Of a stretch of 64,000 bases of DNA, positions 10,346-20,277 are shown piece by piece; position 1 is the first letter of the stretch, and every line of letters begins with the position of its first letter. The translations under genes were made by a program, and so were the position numbers. Location of the stretch: positions 36,122,361 to 36,186,360 of the forward strand of contig CM055106.1 of assembly GCA_029204225.1 (NCBI GenBank), written 5' to 3'. The DNA comes from Diphasiastrum complanatum. Lineage: Eukaryota; Streptophyta; Lycopodiopsida; Lycopodiales; Lycopodiaceae. Under the pieces are notes generated by a model. It was not told the origin of the DNA, did no database searches, and worked only from the letters and a program-made list of their open reading frames with translations.

Positions 10346-10749
10346 TAACAATAAAGAGAATCGTTTGATAAATGCCTCCTTTCAAAATTCAAGGTTTTAG
10401 GTGCATTGTCTAGATCTAGGTCCAATCCATTGAATGCTAATTATCAAATAGTGATTTGAGTTATTGAAGCAATTCATTTTGAAGTATTATATTAGATCTA
10501 TAAGGCTGTGTGTGTGACATATCAAACAAAATTGTACTAGAATCAATTTTTTGAGAAGTGATTTGCTAGGATATCTGAAGTTGATCTATTACACCATAAT
10601 CCAAGTTGAACTAGGCTGATTGGGCCGAGATTAGAAGCCTCTTAGAAGGCTAGAAATCTATTTTAGATCACTCACTATCAAGATATCTTTGTGCATCTCA
10701 TAGGCATTCATTCACAATGTTATCCATGGGTGAATATTTGTTAGAATCT
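10346..10749. other. Junction between gypsy A and copia B
   Basis: About 400 bp of AT-rich DNA with no supported coding. A change of character near 10440, from the gypsy gag linker to copia-like text, marks the boundary. No LTR end or target duplication could be recognised, so the left part of copia B has been lost. Confidence 0.4.
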
Positions 10750-10825
10750 AGAGAATGTACAAGGGAGTGAAGATCAAGGCAATCTTGCACAAGGAGAGGA
10801 GGAAGAGGATGGCTTTAACACATAC

Positions 10826-11257
10826 TTGATGGTAGCATCTACACCAAGATCAAGCCAAGAGACATGGTGGATTGATAGTGGGGCTAGCTCCCACATGTCA
10901 TTCAACAAGCATTATTTTTCTATTTTACTTTCTTGTAATGATTCTAAGAAGTCAATCTACACTGCTAGTGATCAAGAATGTAAGATAGATGGCATAGGAT
11001 CTATTCCATTATTCTTAGGATCATCTAAAAGGATAGATCTTGATAATGTTTTGTATGTTCCATCCATTACAAAAAACTTGCTTAGTGTTCTAATAATGGA
11101 CAATGGACTAGATGTACATTTCAAGGATGGAGTGTGTTCCATCTTGAAAAGTGAGAAGTGCATAGCTAGTGGCATTAAGCAAGGAAGGCTTTTTAAGTTG
11201 GATGCTAATGTGGCCATTGAAAGTGTGAATATGGTTAGCTTTGGCACAAAAGATTAG
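10826..11257 (+). pseudogene. Copia B protease region
   Basis: It encodes 'WWIDSGASSHMSFNKHYF' (D-S-G active site), then 'YTASDQECKIDGIGSIPL' and 'LDNVLYVPSITKNLLSV', the usual copia protease and pre-integrase lead-in. The same frame extends a little upstream of the first ATG with an acidic gag-tail sequence. It ends at a stop inside the 'WHKRLGH'-type pre-integrase motif. Confidence 0.8.
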
Positions 11258-11277
11258 GCCATCCTAATCTTCAATCA

Positions 11278-12270
11278 ATGGAATCCATGGCATCAAAGGA
11301 GCTAGCTCTCGGCTTACCAAAATCTTTCAAAAAATGTGGCAAAGTGTGTGAGGCATGTGGCCTTGCAAAGTCACACAAGACTTCCTACAAGATATCTTTG
11401 ACAAGATCTACCTCACCTTTGGATCTTATTCATTCACATGTACATGCTTTTTCTCATGAAAGTAATGGAGGTGCCTTAATGTATGTGACTTTCATAGATG
11501 ATTGTACTAGATTCACTTGGATTGAATTATTGTCTAAGAAAAGCTTTGTATATGAAGCTTTCGTAAAGTTTAAGTCTCTAGTGGAAAAGCAACTTAGTTC
11601 TTGCATTAAAGTTCTAAGATGTGATAATGGAGGAGAATATATCTCCAACAAGATGAGAGACTTTTGTGAGATCAACGACGAGGAAACATAGGAGCCTTTT
11701 TGAATGTGCAAAGTCTTTAAGACTTGATGCATCTCTACCCATCTCTTTTTGGGGGGAGGCCATAACTTGTGCAAATTATGTATGTAATAGGCTTCCTAGT
11801 AGTGCTATTGGTGGGATCTCACCATTTCAAGCTTTGTTTGGCAATAATCTCAATGTTAAAGATTTTAAAATTTTTGGATGTATATGTTATGTCCACATTC
11901 CCTTGGAAACTAGAAGGAAAGAAGATGCAACTTGCTTCAAAAAAATATTTGTAGGCTATAGTAAAAATAGCAAAGGATATAGGATATTTGATCCTATTTC
12001 AGGCAAAGTAAAAGTTAGCAAGGATGTCTTATTTGATGAATCTCAAAGCTACAAGATGTCTCCAAATGCATCTAATCTTTTAGGTGATGAAGATCTTGCA
12101 AAACCCGAGGAGGAGCTTATTGAAAATGATCTTTTGGAAGATCAAAATCAAGAACCAAAGGGGACAAGAAGATACACAAGGAGCAAGGCCGAGCCTTCAA
12201 GGCTCACATACTTTGAAAAAGGGAAGCAAATGGAAGACACAACTCCTTCTACCTCCATACTTGGAATAGA
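11278..12270 (+). pseudogene. Copia B integrase (frameshifted)
   Basis: The first piece (11278-11691) covers the pre-integrase Cys pair ('KVCEACGLAKSHK'), 'DLIHSHVHAF' where the first catalytic Asp is replaced by His, and the second Asp in 'LRCDNGGEYIS'. The second piece (from 11666, another frame) continues with 'RSLFECAKSLRLDASLP', 'NYVCNRLPSSAIGGISPFQALFG' and 'FVGYSKNSKGYRIF'. The stretch that should hold the catalytic Glu is missing at the frame change near 11680. The first-Asp substitution and the deletion make it catalytically dead. Confidence 0.8.
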
Positions 12271-12283
12271 AGCTACTAGCGAT

Positions 12284-13094
12284 AGTGATTTTACTTCTAT
12301 AAGTCAATCAAAGTATGCTACGTCCATTCTTGAAAGGTTTGGCATGAAAGATTGTAAGGGGGTTGACACCCCTATGGAACAAGTTTGTAAAGTTACTAAT
12401 GATTGTGATGAAGCATCCTTTGAGGACATCACACTCTTTAGGAAGCTAATAGATTCCTTAATCTATTTGACAATCACTAGACCAGATTTGAGCTATAGTG
12501 TAAGCAAGCTAAGTCAATATATGCAAGGTCCTTTGATGCATCATTGGATAAGTGCCAAGAAAGTGCTTAGATATGTCTCTTCTACTAGATTTTTTGGCAT
12601 TCTCTATCAAGGATCTAACTTGTACTTGAGGGCATGTTCGGATTCAGATTTTGTAGGAGACAAGATGGATAGAAGACCTATAAGTGCATTTGCCACTTTC
12701 CTTTGTGGAGGAGTGATAGCTTGGCTTTCCAAAAAGCAAGATACAATTTCTTTTTCCTCTTGTGAAGCCGAGTACAAGGCATTGACTTCAATAACCAAAG
12801 AACTCCTATGGCTAAGAAGACTTCTAAAGGCCGAGGAGATCCCTTGCATCTATTGTGACAATCAAGCTTCTCAACAAATTGCTACCAATCTAATCTTTCA
12901 TGCTAGAACAAAGCAGATAGCTCATCACTTTGTGAGGGAGAAAGTGCAATCCAAGGAGGTATAAATTTATCATGTGCCATCATCCGAGTGCATAGCTGAT
13001 ATCTTAACCAAATCTTTGGCTAGAGACCCATTTTTCAAGTTAAGAGATGCTCAGGGAGTTGTAGATAGATGTACATTAGACTTACCAAGTTAGA
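12284..13094 (+). pseudogene. Copia B RNase H, fused past a deleted RT
   Basis: Just after the variable linker ('STSILGIEATSDSD') the frame jumps to 'FTSISQSKYATSILERFGMK', text that normally follows the RT catalytic domain. About 200-250 residues including the YVDD box are missing. The RNase H part is well preserved: 'RKLIDSLIYLTITRPDLSY', 'CSDSDFVGDKMDRRP', 'SSCEAEYKALTS', 'YCDNQAS'. A stop at 12962-12964 interrupts it; the frame continues after the stop to 'ECIADILTKSLARDPFF', ending at 13094. Confidence 0.85.
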
Positions 13095-13106
13095 AGTGAG
13101 GAGGAG
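13093..13106 (+). other. Copia B polypurine tract
   Basis: GAAGTGAGGAGGAG directly precedes the LTR start TGTTAAAAATATCAC and follows the end of RNase H, the standard copia 3' arrangement. Confidence 0.85.
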
Positions 13107-13470
13107 TGTTAAAAATATCACTTCCAACTTGATGTACTTAGTTGATCTTAAGATAATTGATCTTGAAAGGATCTCACACGTGTGGAGCCTATTCCCACTT
13201 GTGAAAGGATGTATATAAGTTACCTTTATAAAGTTAGATTTATTTTAGCTAGATCTATACAAGTGTGAAATTGACTTTTGAGTAGAATCTTGAAATTGGT
13301 CATTTTGGTCAAACTTTATGTAAATAGATTGCACTTCCATGTGAATGAGTTATTACTCACACATGTCAAGATGCCATTCACATGTGTGGATAAGATTGTA
13401 GATGATAAGATGGAGAGATTCCATTAGATCTGGCTACTTTATAGGGATTAGTGGTAATAGGATCCATTGA
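13107..13470 (+). repeat. Copia B 3' LTR (right end uncertain)
   Basis: It starts TGTTAAAAATATCAC after the purine tract. It holds cacacgtgtggagcc (13175-13189) followed by a second cacttgtg, a module seen in other copia LTRs of this window, and a TATA-like 'gtatataag' near 13210. Gypsy B sequence begins by about 13560; the exact LTR end is not clear. Confidence 0.7.
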
Positions 13471-13559
13471 GTGATACGACCAGTCATGCAAGTCTTGTTG
13501 ATGAGATATAGGAGTGCTTGATGATCAGTGAAGTGAAGAAGGCAAAATTTTTTCCCAAA

Positions 13560-14290
13560 AGCTAATGGCGAAACTTTTGAACCGCATATACCATTGCCAA
13601 AGCTTCACGTTTGGTAGTGGTATAATTGACTTCAGCAGGTATCAATTGTCTACTGAGAAATTGGACTGGATAATCCTTTTTGAATTCTCCGGGTTGGGTG
13701 AGCACTGCTCCAATGGCATACTTGGATGCATCGGTATGCACATGGAATTCTTTGGAGTAATCAGGAGCCCGGAGGATAGGTGCATTGGTAAGGGCTTCTT
13801 TGAGTTGATTGAATGCGACGCGTTGTTCATCAGTCCATTTGGGGACAACAACTACTTTGTAGATTAGTTGTGCTTTAGTAGCAAAGTCGAAAATAAAGCA
13901 CTGATAGTAGTTGGCATGGCCAAGGAAAGAATTGACATTTTTCAGGGTTTAAGGAGATGTTGAATCATTGAAATTGGATAAAATTTTTCTCAAGCACAGA
14001 CAAATGTCGTGATTCTTCTGAATATGCACCTAAATCATCCAAGTAAACTTGTAGGGTGTCGCCCATATGCTGAGAAAATGTGGCTTGCATAACACGTTGG
14101 AAGGTGCTATGGGCATTATTGAGACCAAAGGGCATGAGTTTTCAACAAAAGGTTCTCCATTCTGTGGCAAAAACGATTTTATGTTGATCTTCTTCAGCAA
14201 TTTGGATCATATTATATCCGCTAAAGCCATCTAAAAAAAAGTAAGCCTCATCTCTTGCTAGATTTTCTAAAATGGATTCTCCGAAAGGTA
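13560..14290 (-). pseudogene. Gypsy B RT/RNase H (heavily decayed)
   Basis: The minus strand carries recognisable but broken RT-to-RNase H text: around 14260-14200 the 'FSGYN' region, around 14130 a 'MPFGLNNAHSTFQRVM' type block, near 14040 'YLDDLGAYS'-like text, and at 13860-13570 'FPKWTDEQRVAFNQLKEALTN', then a 'HTDASKYAIGAVL' RNase H start and 'TTKREALAMVYAV'. Several stops and frame changes interrupt it. Confidence 0.7.
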
Positions 14291-14575
14291 GTTAAGGATC
14301 TGAATGTCAAAAATGTCTAAATTATCTGAGAAATTCTGAATTCGTAAGACATTCTCATCATCTATGAATAAATCTTTCGATTCATCAGTAGGTAGCCATG
14401 CAACATTAAACAACTCATCATTGTGTGAAAGAATATCAATAAAATCGATATTAATGATAGGGGTGTCTAGATCAGGAATTTGTTTGTTATTGGTTAGGGG
14501 AGTATAGATACAATCATCTTGATGTTGAGCATAAGAATCGGCATTCACACAATCAATGGTAGCTAAACTGTAGCT
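14267..14575 (-). other. Acidic linker between gypsy B protease and RT
   Basis: A minus-strand frame of about 93 codons is rich in Asp, Asn and Ile ('IINIDFIDILSHNDELF', 'DNLDIFDIQILNYLSENPF'). It lies where Ty3 elements have a low-conservation spacer between protease and RT. I recognise no domain in it. Confidence 0.5.
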
Positions 14576-15118
14576 TTAGTTTATGATATTAGTGGATTCA
14601 ACATAATGACCTTTTTCATGGGTGGACTGGTATGGCTCAAACACTGAATTAGTGGTAGAGAATCCCTTGTCATGAAATCGTGCGAGTTTGAGTTTGCCAG
14701 ATGAATCGATGGTGACAGAGCTGTCTCTATTCCCAAAGGTGACTCGGCCTTTGCTCCAGTCATGAACGACTCTTGCATCAGTGAGCCATGGGCAACCAAG
14801 TAGTAGCTCATAGGAATAGGCATTGCTAGAAATATTGAGTACGACTAGGTCTATAGAAAATTTCAGACCTCCTATTTTGATGAGCACTTTCTGAAGGAAA
14901 CTAGTAGGTTGGACCACACTTTGATCAGCCATCCTAAGCTGACAAGTGGGTTTCGTAAGTTTGTCTCTCAGATTCCATTCTATCATGAGGGAGGTGGAAA
15001 TGATGTTGATACCTGAGCCACCATCCAGTACAACTAGGACTTCTCGGGATTGGTGATGGGTAGCTGGAATCTTGATGTTGCCCCGTTCGTTGAGTGTATT
15101 TGTGAGATGTAATGGCAT
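14576..15118 (-). pseudogene. Gypsy B aspartic protease
   Basis: A 180-codon frame includes 'VLVVLDGGSGINIIS' (the D-S/T-G position appears as D-G-G), 'QLRMADQSVVQPTSFLQKVLIKIGG' and 'ELLLGCPWLTDARVVHDW', which follows the usual order of a Ty3 retropepsin including the 'LLGxPWL' flap-distal motif. The DGG instead of DSG or DTG is odd and probably inactivating. The frame is otherwise open. Confidence 0.75.
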
Positions 15119-15539
15119 TTCGAGAAATTCGTCAGGGGTGGTGGTGTCAGTGGCTTGGATTTGCTATTTTCATTTTTTTGCATGCTTCTAGAGTACATGG
15201 AAAGGGAGAGTCACATTGGCTTACAATAAATCCCCCTAGATTTCAGTGCCTTCAAGGGTTTTGGTTTCAAAAGGCCTGTGAGGTACTTTATGGGAGGTGG
15301 AAGAATGTTGATCTGCATTGCAAAGTTGTTGTCGATATTGGTGATGCAGCCTAATTTCTTCAGATGGGTGAGGATAGACAATAGGTGTTGAATCTTCACT
15401 GGGAGAGACATTAAGCTGCTAGGGTTGGCTGGGTGCAAGTGTAGGGGCTTGGCGTTGGGTTTGTGCATGAGTCAAGGCCCATGCTGGATGAGTTTCTACT
15501 AGCAATGTTTCTACTTGCACGGAACAGACAGGACCAGCT
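15119..15539 (-). other. Gypsy B inter-domain stretch, no clear gene
   Basis: The minus strand between the protease and the zinc-knuckle region is low in recognisable protein text apart from a Pro/His-rich frame at 15468-15211. It is probably a decayed polyprotein spacer. Confidence 0.4.
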
Positions 15540-16220
15540 GGTTTAGATCAAGATGGACAGTCCGTCATGTGATGTTCAATGCTGCAATTTTCACAAGTTG
15601 GAGGAAAGCAAAGTTTATTGGGACAATGAATACTAGGGTGTCTACCTGCGCAAAATATTGTTGGAAGTTGATGCGTGGCACTTGAATTTTTGGTAGATAT
15701 GAGAATTCTACCATCATCCTCTTGATTGAGATGAGATCCTCCTTACTCCTTGGTTAGGATAATAGGTTTGGGCATTGGGTTCAACCACTTGAGCATTAGG
15801 ATCATATGCATAATAAACAATGGTCTCAGTGGTGTACCTCGGTTGAGTAGTGTCTTCCACATAATATGTTGTTGGATTGATGGTATTGGGATCAAGATAG
15901 TGGACAGCTTGTTGTGGAGCGGGTTGGTTAATGACAAACTGTTGATGTGGTTGATACTGATTTGGTGCAGTTGGTCATGGTTGGGATACCCTTGGTCGTG
16001 GAATGGACTGTTGTGGAGGGTAGGGGTGGTATACTCGATACATGGGTCTAGGTGCTAATGGAAAATGATTTCGCAATTGAGGGCACTCATTAGCAGTGTG
16101 ATGCTATGAGCAAATTGGACACCAGACATTCTCTCTTGCTGGAAACAAATTTTTAGCAATATTTTTCATGGCAGTTTGAAAATTAGCAGTAAGTTTATAG
16201 ATATGAGTTTGTTGAGCTTT
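15540..16220 (-). pseudogene. Gypsy B gag C-terminus with two zinc knuckles
   Basis: Near 16130-16085 the minus strand reads 'ENVWCPICS', a stop, then 'HHTANECPQLRNH', a CCHC-like knuckle. Near 15630-15555 it reads 'CPNKLCFPPTCENCSIEHH', a second Cys/His cluster. Between them is a Gln/Pro/Tyr-rich linker ('YQPHQQFVINQPAPQQAV', 'TTYYVEDTTQPRYTTET'). These RNA-binding knuckles and low-complexity linkers are typical of plant gypsy gag. In-frame stops show decay. Confidence 0.7.
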
Positions 16221-16854
16221 CTACTGGGTTTCTATTTGTTGCAAAAGTTCAGAAGATTGGGCAGCATTTTCAGACTTCGGGTGGTTAAGACATTTAAGAT
16301 TCTTGGATTTCTTTTCACGATAGTCAAAGTTGTCATCAAGACCTTCGTCTTTATCATGGATAGCATTAGTCATTATGTCTTTAAGTTGATCATAAAGGTC
16401 AACTAATTTTAGTTCACAGCGGATGTTTTTAGGCAGTCCAACCAAGAACAATTTGATGGCCATACGTTGAGTGATATTTTCGTCAACACATTCTGCTTTG
16501 AGATGTTTAAAATGCTCAATGTAGTTTCGAACTGACTCTTCTTGATGCATCTGAGTCAATTTGCATGGTTTGAAACGTTTGATGAGAGCGTCCTTGAGAG
16601 TAGTCCAGGAAGCAAGATCAAGAGCTTCAAGGTTGAGATACCACTCTTTGGTTGTTCCATAGAGTACCATCAGAAATAGTTGGAGCTTTTCGGTTTTAGA
16701 GTTATCTCCATAGAAACGGCATGCATTATCAAAGTCTTGGAAAATCTAACTGGGTCAGATTCTCCATCTCGTACTTTGGTGCATCAATACATGAAATTCT
16801 ACGTTCTAGTCGTGGAGGAGCCGGATTGGAAGATTCAACACAGTCTCGAGACAT
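16221..16854 (-). pseudogene. Gypsy B gag core
   Basis: It begins at ATG 16854 ('MSRDCVESSNPAPPRLERR', then 'FPRL' and stops) and continues in a 149-codon frame: 'GTTKEWYLNLEALDLASWTT', 'ALIKRFKPCKLTQMHQEESV', 'FKHLKAECVDENITQRMAIKL', 'FLVGLPKNIRCELKLVDLYD'. This is the Retrotrans_gag fold region, with the 'AxxWYxxL' and 'F..RF.P' signatures. It would form the particle shell. At least two stops lie near 16750-16680. Confidence 0.8.
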
Positions 16855-17701
16855 AATGCAGTATGAGGAGCAGGGTAACAGTATAGATGATCAAGGCAGT
16901 ACTGTAATTGGCCAAAAGTAAAAAAGAGCAGTTTTCTTGCAGAATGGAAAATTTTGGGTAAAAACTAAACTTTTGTGCAGTAGTAGAATTTGTGGACAGG
17001 CCTAGAAATCGTAGACAGTCACATAAAACTAATTGCAGTATAGGCGAATTCTGACAGGGGGTGCTTTTTGTCAAAATACTGATTTTTGATGTTTTTTTGA
17101 GAATTTTTTTATGGATAGAATTTGTAGAGGGTACAAAGAAATTGTGCTCACTGTGGGCGATTTCGTGGTATGACTGGCGATTTTTGATACTGAGGTTTTG
17201 TTGACAAACAAGAAAAATAGTGAAAAAGATGATTTTCTGATAGAAAACAGGCAAAATTTATGAGATAGAATTCACGGAGCTGCTGGAGGACTGATCTTCC
17301 ATTTTATCACCTCCATGAATTCTAAAACCAAGATTTGATTGGAGAACAATGTACTTTGACAGTGTATCAGGGTGTTTTCACAGGATCTGAGCAGGGTTAG
17401 AATTCATGGAGGTGATAAAATGGAAGATCAGGGTCTGTTATGGCTATAGAGAGACCGACGAATTCTGATATACCTATTTGGTTGAAATACATGTCACTTG
17501 GATCACTTCTTTCAAAGAAAATGCCCAAGTTGACACTTTTGTTGCTTCCCCCCGACTTGATAAGTTGCTCCGCAGCTCGTTGAGGACCTGGAGAGAAGTC
17601 TTGTGCTATGGTGTGAAGGTAAAAAGCAAGCAAGTATACACACAAACACGGAAGCGAAAAAATGAAAGAAAAAGAAAGCTAGGTAGAAAAATCTTAAAAA
17701 G
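16855..17701 (-). other. Gypsy B untranslated leader
   Basis: About 850 bp between gag and the primer site have no supported coding. The leader contains a perfect 34-bp inverted repeat, listed separately. Confidence 0.6.
17291..17431. repeat. 34-bp perfect inverted repeat
   Basis: The arm at 17291-17324 (ctgatcttccattttatcac then ctccatgaattcta) is the exact reverse complement of 17398-17431. The 73-base spacer includes 'tgtatcagggtg'. It would form a strong stem-loop in the gypsy B leader RNA. Confidence 0.9.
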
Positions 17702-17715
17702 CGACAACGGCGCCA
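17702..17715 (-). other. Gypsy B primer-binding site (tRNA-Asp type)
   Basis: On the minus strand the text TGGCGCCGTTGTCG lies one base inside the LTR edge. It matches the TGGCGCCGTTGCC-type site used by Athila/Tat-related plant Ty3 elements, with one visible change. Confidence 0.75.
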
Positions 17716-17716
17716 A

Positions 17717-18000
17717 TGTTGGAAGTAAATCTTGTTTATGCGATGGCTAGATCTACTCATGATGTGGTGTAGTATAGAGAGGATCATCCACCTTTTAAGA
17801 ACCTACCAAAAGCTTCAAACGAGAATAGATAACAAGGATGGAAGCACTAAGGCTTACCCAACTGAAATGAAACTAACTAGATCAAACAAACAATAAATCC
17901 TTACTAAGGCTTAGCCAACTAGGGTTACCAAACTAGAATCTCATGGATAAAGTTCATAGTATGTGGACTAGTCAAGCTAGTATGCTTAATCTTAATAATC
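17717..18000 (-). repeat. Gypsy B 5' LTR remnant
   Basis: In plus orientation it starts TGTTGGAAGTAAATC next to the primer site. The outer end is not identifiable, because copia-type 3' non-coding sequence begins by about 18050. It is rich in short 'aacta(g)' words and has no coding. Confidence 0.55.
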
Positions 18001-18009
18001 AACACTTTT

Positions 18010-18352
18010 GTTCATCTTATTAACTTGATCTCTAGGATATTTGTGATCTTTATGAGGAATGAAAGCCTCTGATTTTCATCATGGTGCAGCCATCTTAATG
18101 CAAATGGTACTTTCAAATCAAAGATCATCATCAAGCATGGAGGAAGCACATTGGTATAGTGGCAAATTGGTGGAATGCTCTTCAAAGGTGTTGGCAAATG
18201 ATTTCTACCAAAGAAATCTTATCATGGATATGGTGAGGGTGCTGCTATGATGGATCCTTTTGTTGGTTTTTTACTTCATATACATACAAAATTATCCACT
18301 CAAAAAGTTTCACAAACTCCTTGATCTTACCAGGCTAGTTTTTGAGGAGGAG
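18010..18352 (+). other. Copia 3' non-coding tail and polypurine tract
   Basis: It resembles, in the opposite orientation, the non-coding tail at 26486-26780 (shared features: 'atcatggatatggtga', 'gaggaagcac'/'aaggaggcac'). It ends in TTTGAGGAGGAG (18341-18352) directly before the LTR at 18353. It is therefore the last internal segment of a plus-strand copia whose coding part is missing. Confidence 0.6.
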
Positions 18353-19172
18353 TGTGAAAAATTGTCACAATCTATCTTGGATATTTTTTGTGTTTCTAGT
18401 TTGTGAGAAAATCATCACATGTGTGGAGCATGTTCCCACATGTAGATAAAGTAAAAATAGTTTAGTCACGTTGACTTTAGGGGTATCAGAAAGATTTTGT
18501 ATCAAGCATCTTGGTGTAGAACCTTGATAGGGCCAAAATTGGCATAGAGGTCAAAATGGTCAAATCCACATGTAAAGCCTCAATTTGGCCAAAAGTAGAT
18601 GGTGATGCAAACTTGATGTAGTTAGGCTTGTGACACATGTCAAGTTTAGGTTTGATGAGTGATGCACCCTATGTGGTGGCAAAAGTCAAAGGGTCCAATC
18701 ATAAGAGAGAGATGTGTTGGAAGGGTCCAATCAAAAGTGAGGGATGTTGCATCACACATCCAATAGGATTAGAGAGGCTATGTTTAAGGGATCCAATAAG
18801 AATCAAGCATGGATATCCACGATTTTATATATGTACTTTCATTCCCTTCATTAATGGAAGAGAGATCTATGAGTTTTTGAGTCAATTTGGAGATTTGCTT
18901 GTATTGTCTTCTCTCTCTAGATGAGCCCAAAAGTGGTATTTTCTCTCTCTATCTAAGGAGAGGAGCCTGTTGGGACATAGTTAATTTCATGAAGTCTTCC
19001 ACATGTGTGAAACACCTTTTGGCAATGAATGGATGCATGTAAAATGGTCTTTTTGCCTTAGATCTTGTCATTGATCTTGAATTTCAATCAATAGGTGATC
19101 TATAGTGCATGAGAGAATCTTAGGAGATCAATTTCACACATTAGGACATTCCCACATGTGTGAACTTTCACA
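18353..19172 (+). repeat. Copia LTR C1 (plus orientation)
   Basis: It starts TGTGAAAAATTGTCAC after the purine tract and ends at TTTCACA (19172). It is a copy of the LTR at 28851-29548 in inverted orientation. It contains cacatgtgtggagcatg then cccacatgtag (18416-18445), a TATA-like 'tttatatatg' near 18824, and a CT-rich insert near 18905-18960 that the other copy lacks. Confidence 0.85.
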
Positions 19173-19479
19173 GTGTATGTGGTTCTAGATAGCCATTGAT
19201 CTATAGATTGATTGTAATGTAGCTATTCAACTGTTTATAAGCTCTACAATACTAAATGAGAAATCAAAACAGATTTGACACCTATACAAATCAACAAATT
19301 TTTTTATTAGAAAGCTTCGAGATTATTTACATGTGCTTGCTCTCTTGAATCGAGTTGAGTTGCAAAATAATCAGTAATATGAAACTCTTGAGTTGAATTA
19401 GTTTGAGAAACCATTAACGTTCAACTCTCAAATCAAATCGAAGTTGGAAAAATTGATAGTGTGAAACTCTCGAGTTGAT

Positions 19480-19509
19480 ACAATAGTCACAAGGTGACTA
19501 TTGTTGTAG
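19480..19509. repeat. Short hairpin ending in a CACTA-like word
   Basis: acaatagtcac, 3 bases, gtgactattgt forms a perfect 11-bp stem. The word gtgactattgttgtag (19494-19509) is the reverse complement of 24305-24320, which lies inside the CACTACAACAATAGTCAC text near the CACTA remnant. Confidence 0.6.
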
Positions 19510-20160
19510 AAAAATATATATTCCTACATAGAGAGTAGAAATGATGAAATGACTTGTTTGTTGTAATTGTCTCATTGATGATAACTATACGTAGAGTGAT
19601 TAAATTTGCAATTACTGTTGACAACTCCATATTTCTAATAGTATATATTGAGTAGCTTAGCACACAACAAATAGAGAAAATGAATTAATGTCGTTAGTGT
19701 TCAAGTGGAGATTGTAGGATGCACTATTAAAGACATTTTAGAGAGAGAAGGTAACTATCAAAACCATTTATCAAATGCACATTACTAGAATTTCAATTGT
19801 TATTCAAATTATTTTCTTCTTTTGATTTCAATTTTGATCATTTTTGTTTTAGTTTAGTACATTCAATATACTCTTTGACAATCAATCTATTAGACTATCA
19901 CTTCTTGGAGTAATGTGTGATTTTGAATGTTTGTCACATTACACATGTTTTAGTTTCCATATCTTGAAATATGTTTTTTAGTACTTTAACATCAATATTA
20001 ATATAATTTAATGTTGATATGTGTTCACATGTTGTGTCTAGCATTTCCAATGTAATGGCCAAGTTGTGAATCCTACTATAAGATTATATGCATTGTAATT
20101 GTGAATAAAATGGACTCCATAGGATGCATCCATGCTTTTGAACATCAAGGAGTAAATAGA

Positions 20161-20277
20161 TTGCATTTTGGTTAGTATCTAGTCAAGTGGCCATAATTCC
20201 ATCAAACTTAATGGCTCTCAATTATCATTTGCATTTTGGTTAGTATCTAGTCAAGTGGCCATAATTTATCAAACTTA
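20161..20277. repeat. Direct duplication of about 50 bp
   Basis: 20161-20210 (ttgcattttggttagtatct...) recurs at 20229-20277 with one 2-3 base difference near its end. The two copies are 68 bp apart, start to start. Confidence 0.85.

Larger units (their letters stand above)
10750..13470 (+). mobile_element. Truncated Ty1/copia element (copia B)
   Basis: A plus-strand copia remnant has a gag tail, protease, pre-integrase, integrase, then RNase H, a polypurine tract and part of a 3' LTR. It lacks the 5' LTR, most of gag and the whole reverse transcriptase. The protein text is of the same broad lineage as copia A (for example 'WWIDSGA', 'FIDDCTRFTW', 'SKKQDTISFSS'). Confidence 0.85.
13500..18000 (-). 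mobile_element. Ty3/gypsy element B (5' part to RT, decayed)
   Basis: On the minus strand from right to left: LTR remnant, primer-binding site, long leader, gag, double zinc knuckle with Gln/Pro/Tyr-rich linkers, protease, acidic linker, and RT/RNase H that fades at about 13560. Integrase and 3' LTR are absent. It is a different element from gypsy A, because both have their own protease and gag tail. A segment of its gag tail occurs again at 38806-39050. Confidence 0.8.

Noticed and set aside
15112-16406. Plus-strand frames over gypsy B (15112-15354, 15750-16058, 16176-16406)
   Set aside because: They are antisense to the gypsy B gag tail and protease, and are Trp/Cys/Phe-rich as expected from reversed Pro/Gln codons.
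640-18000. Possible integrated pararetrovirus (caulimovirid-like) origin of the Ty3-type RT regions
   Set aside because: An integrase with zinc-binding and catalytic motifs follows RNase H in gypsy A, and tRNA-primed LTR edges are present in gypsy B. No movement-protein or coat-like frame was seen.
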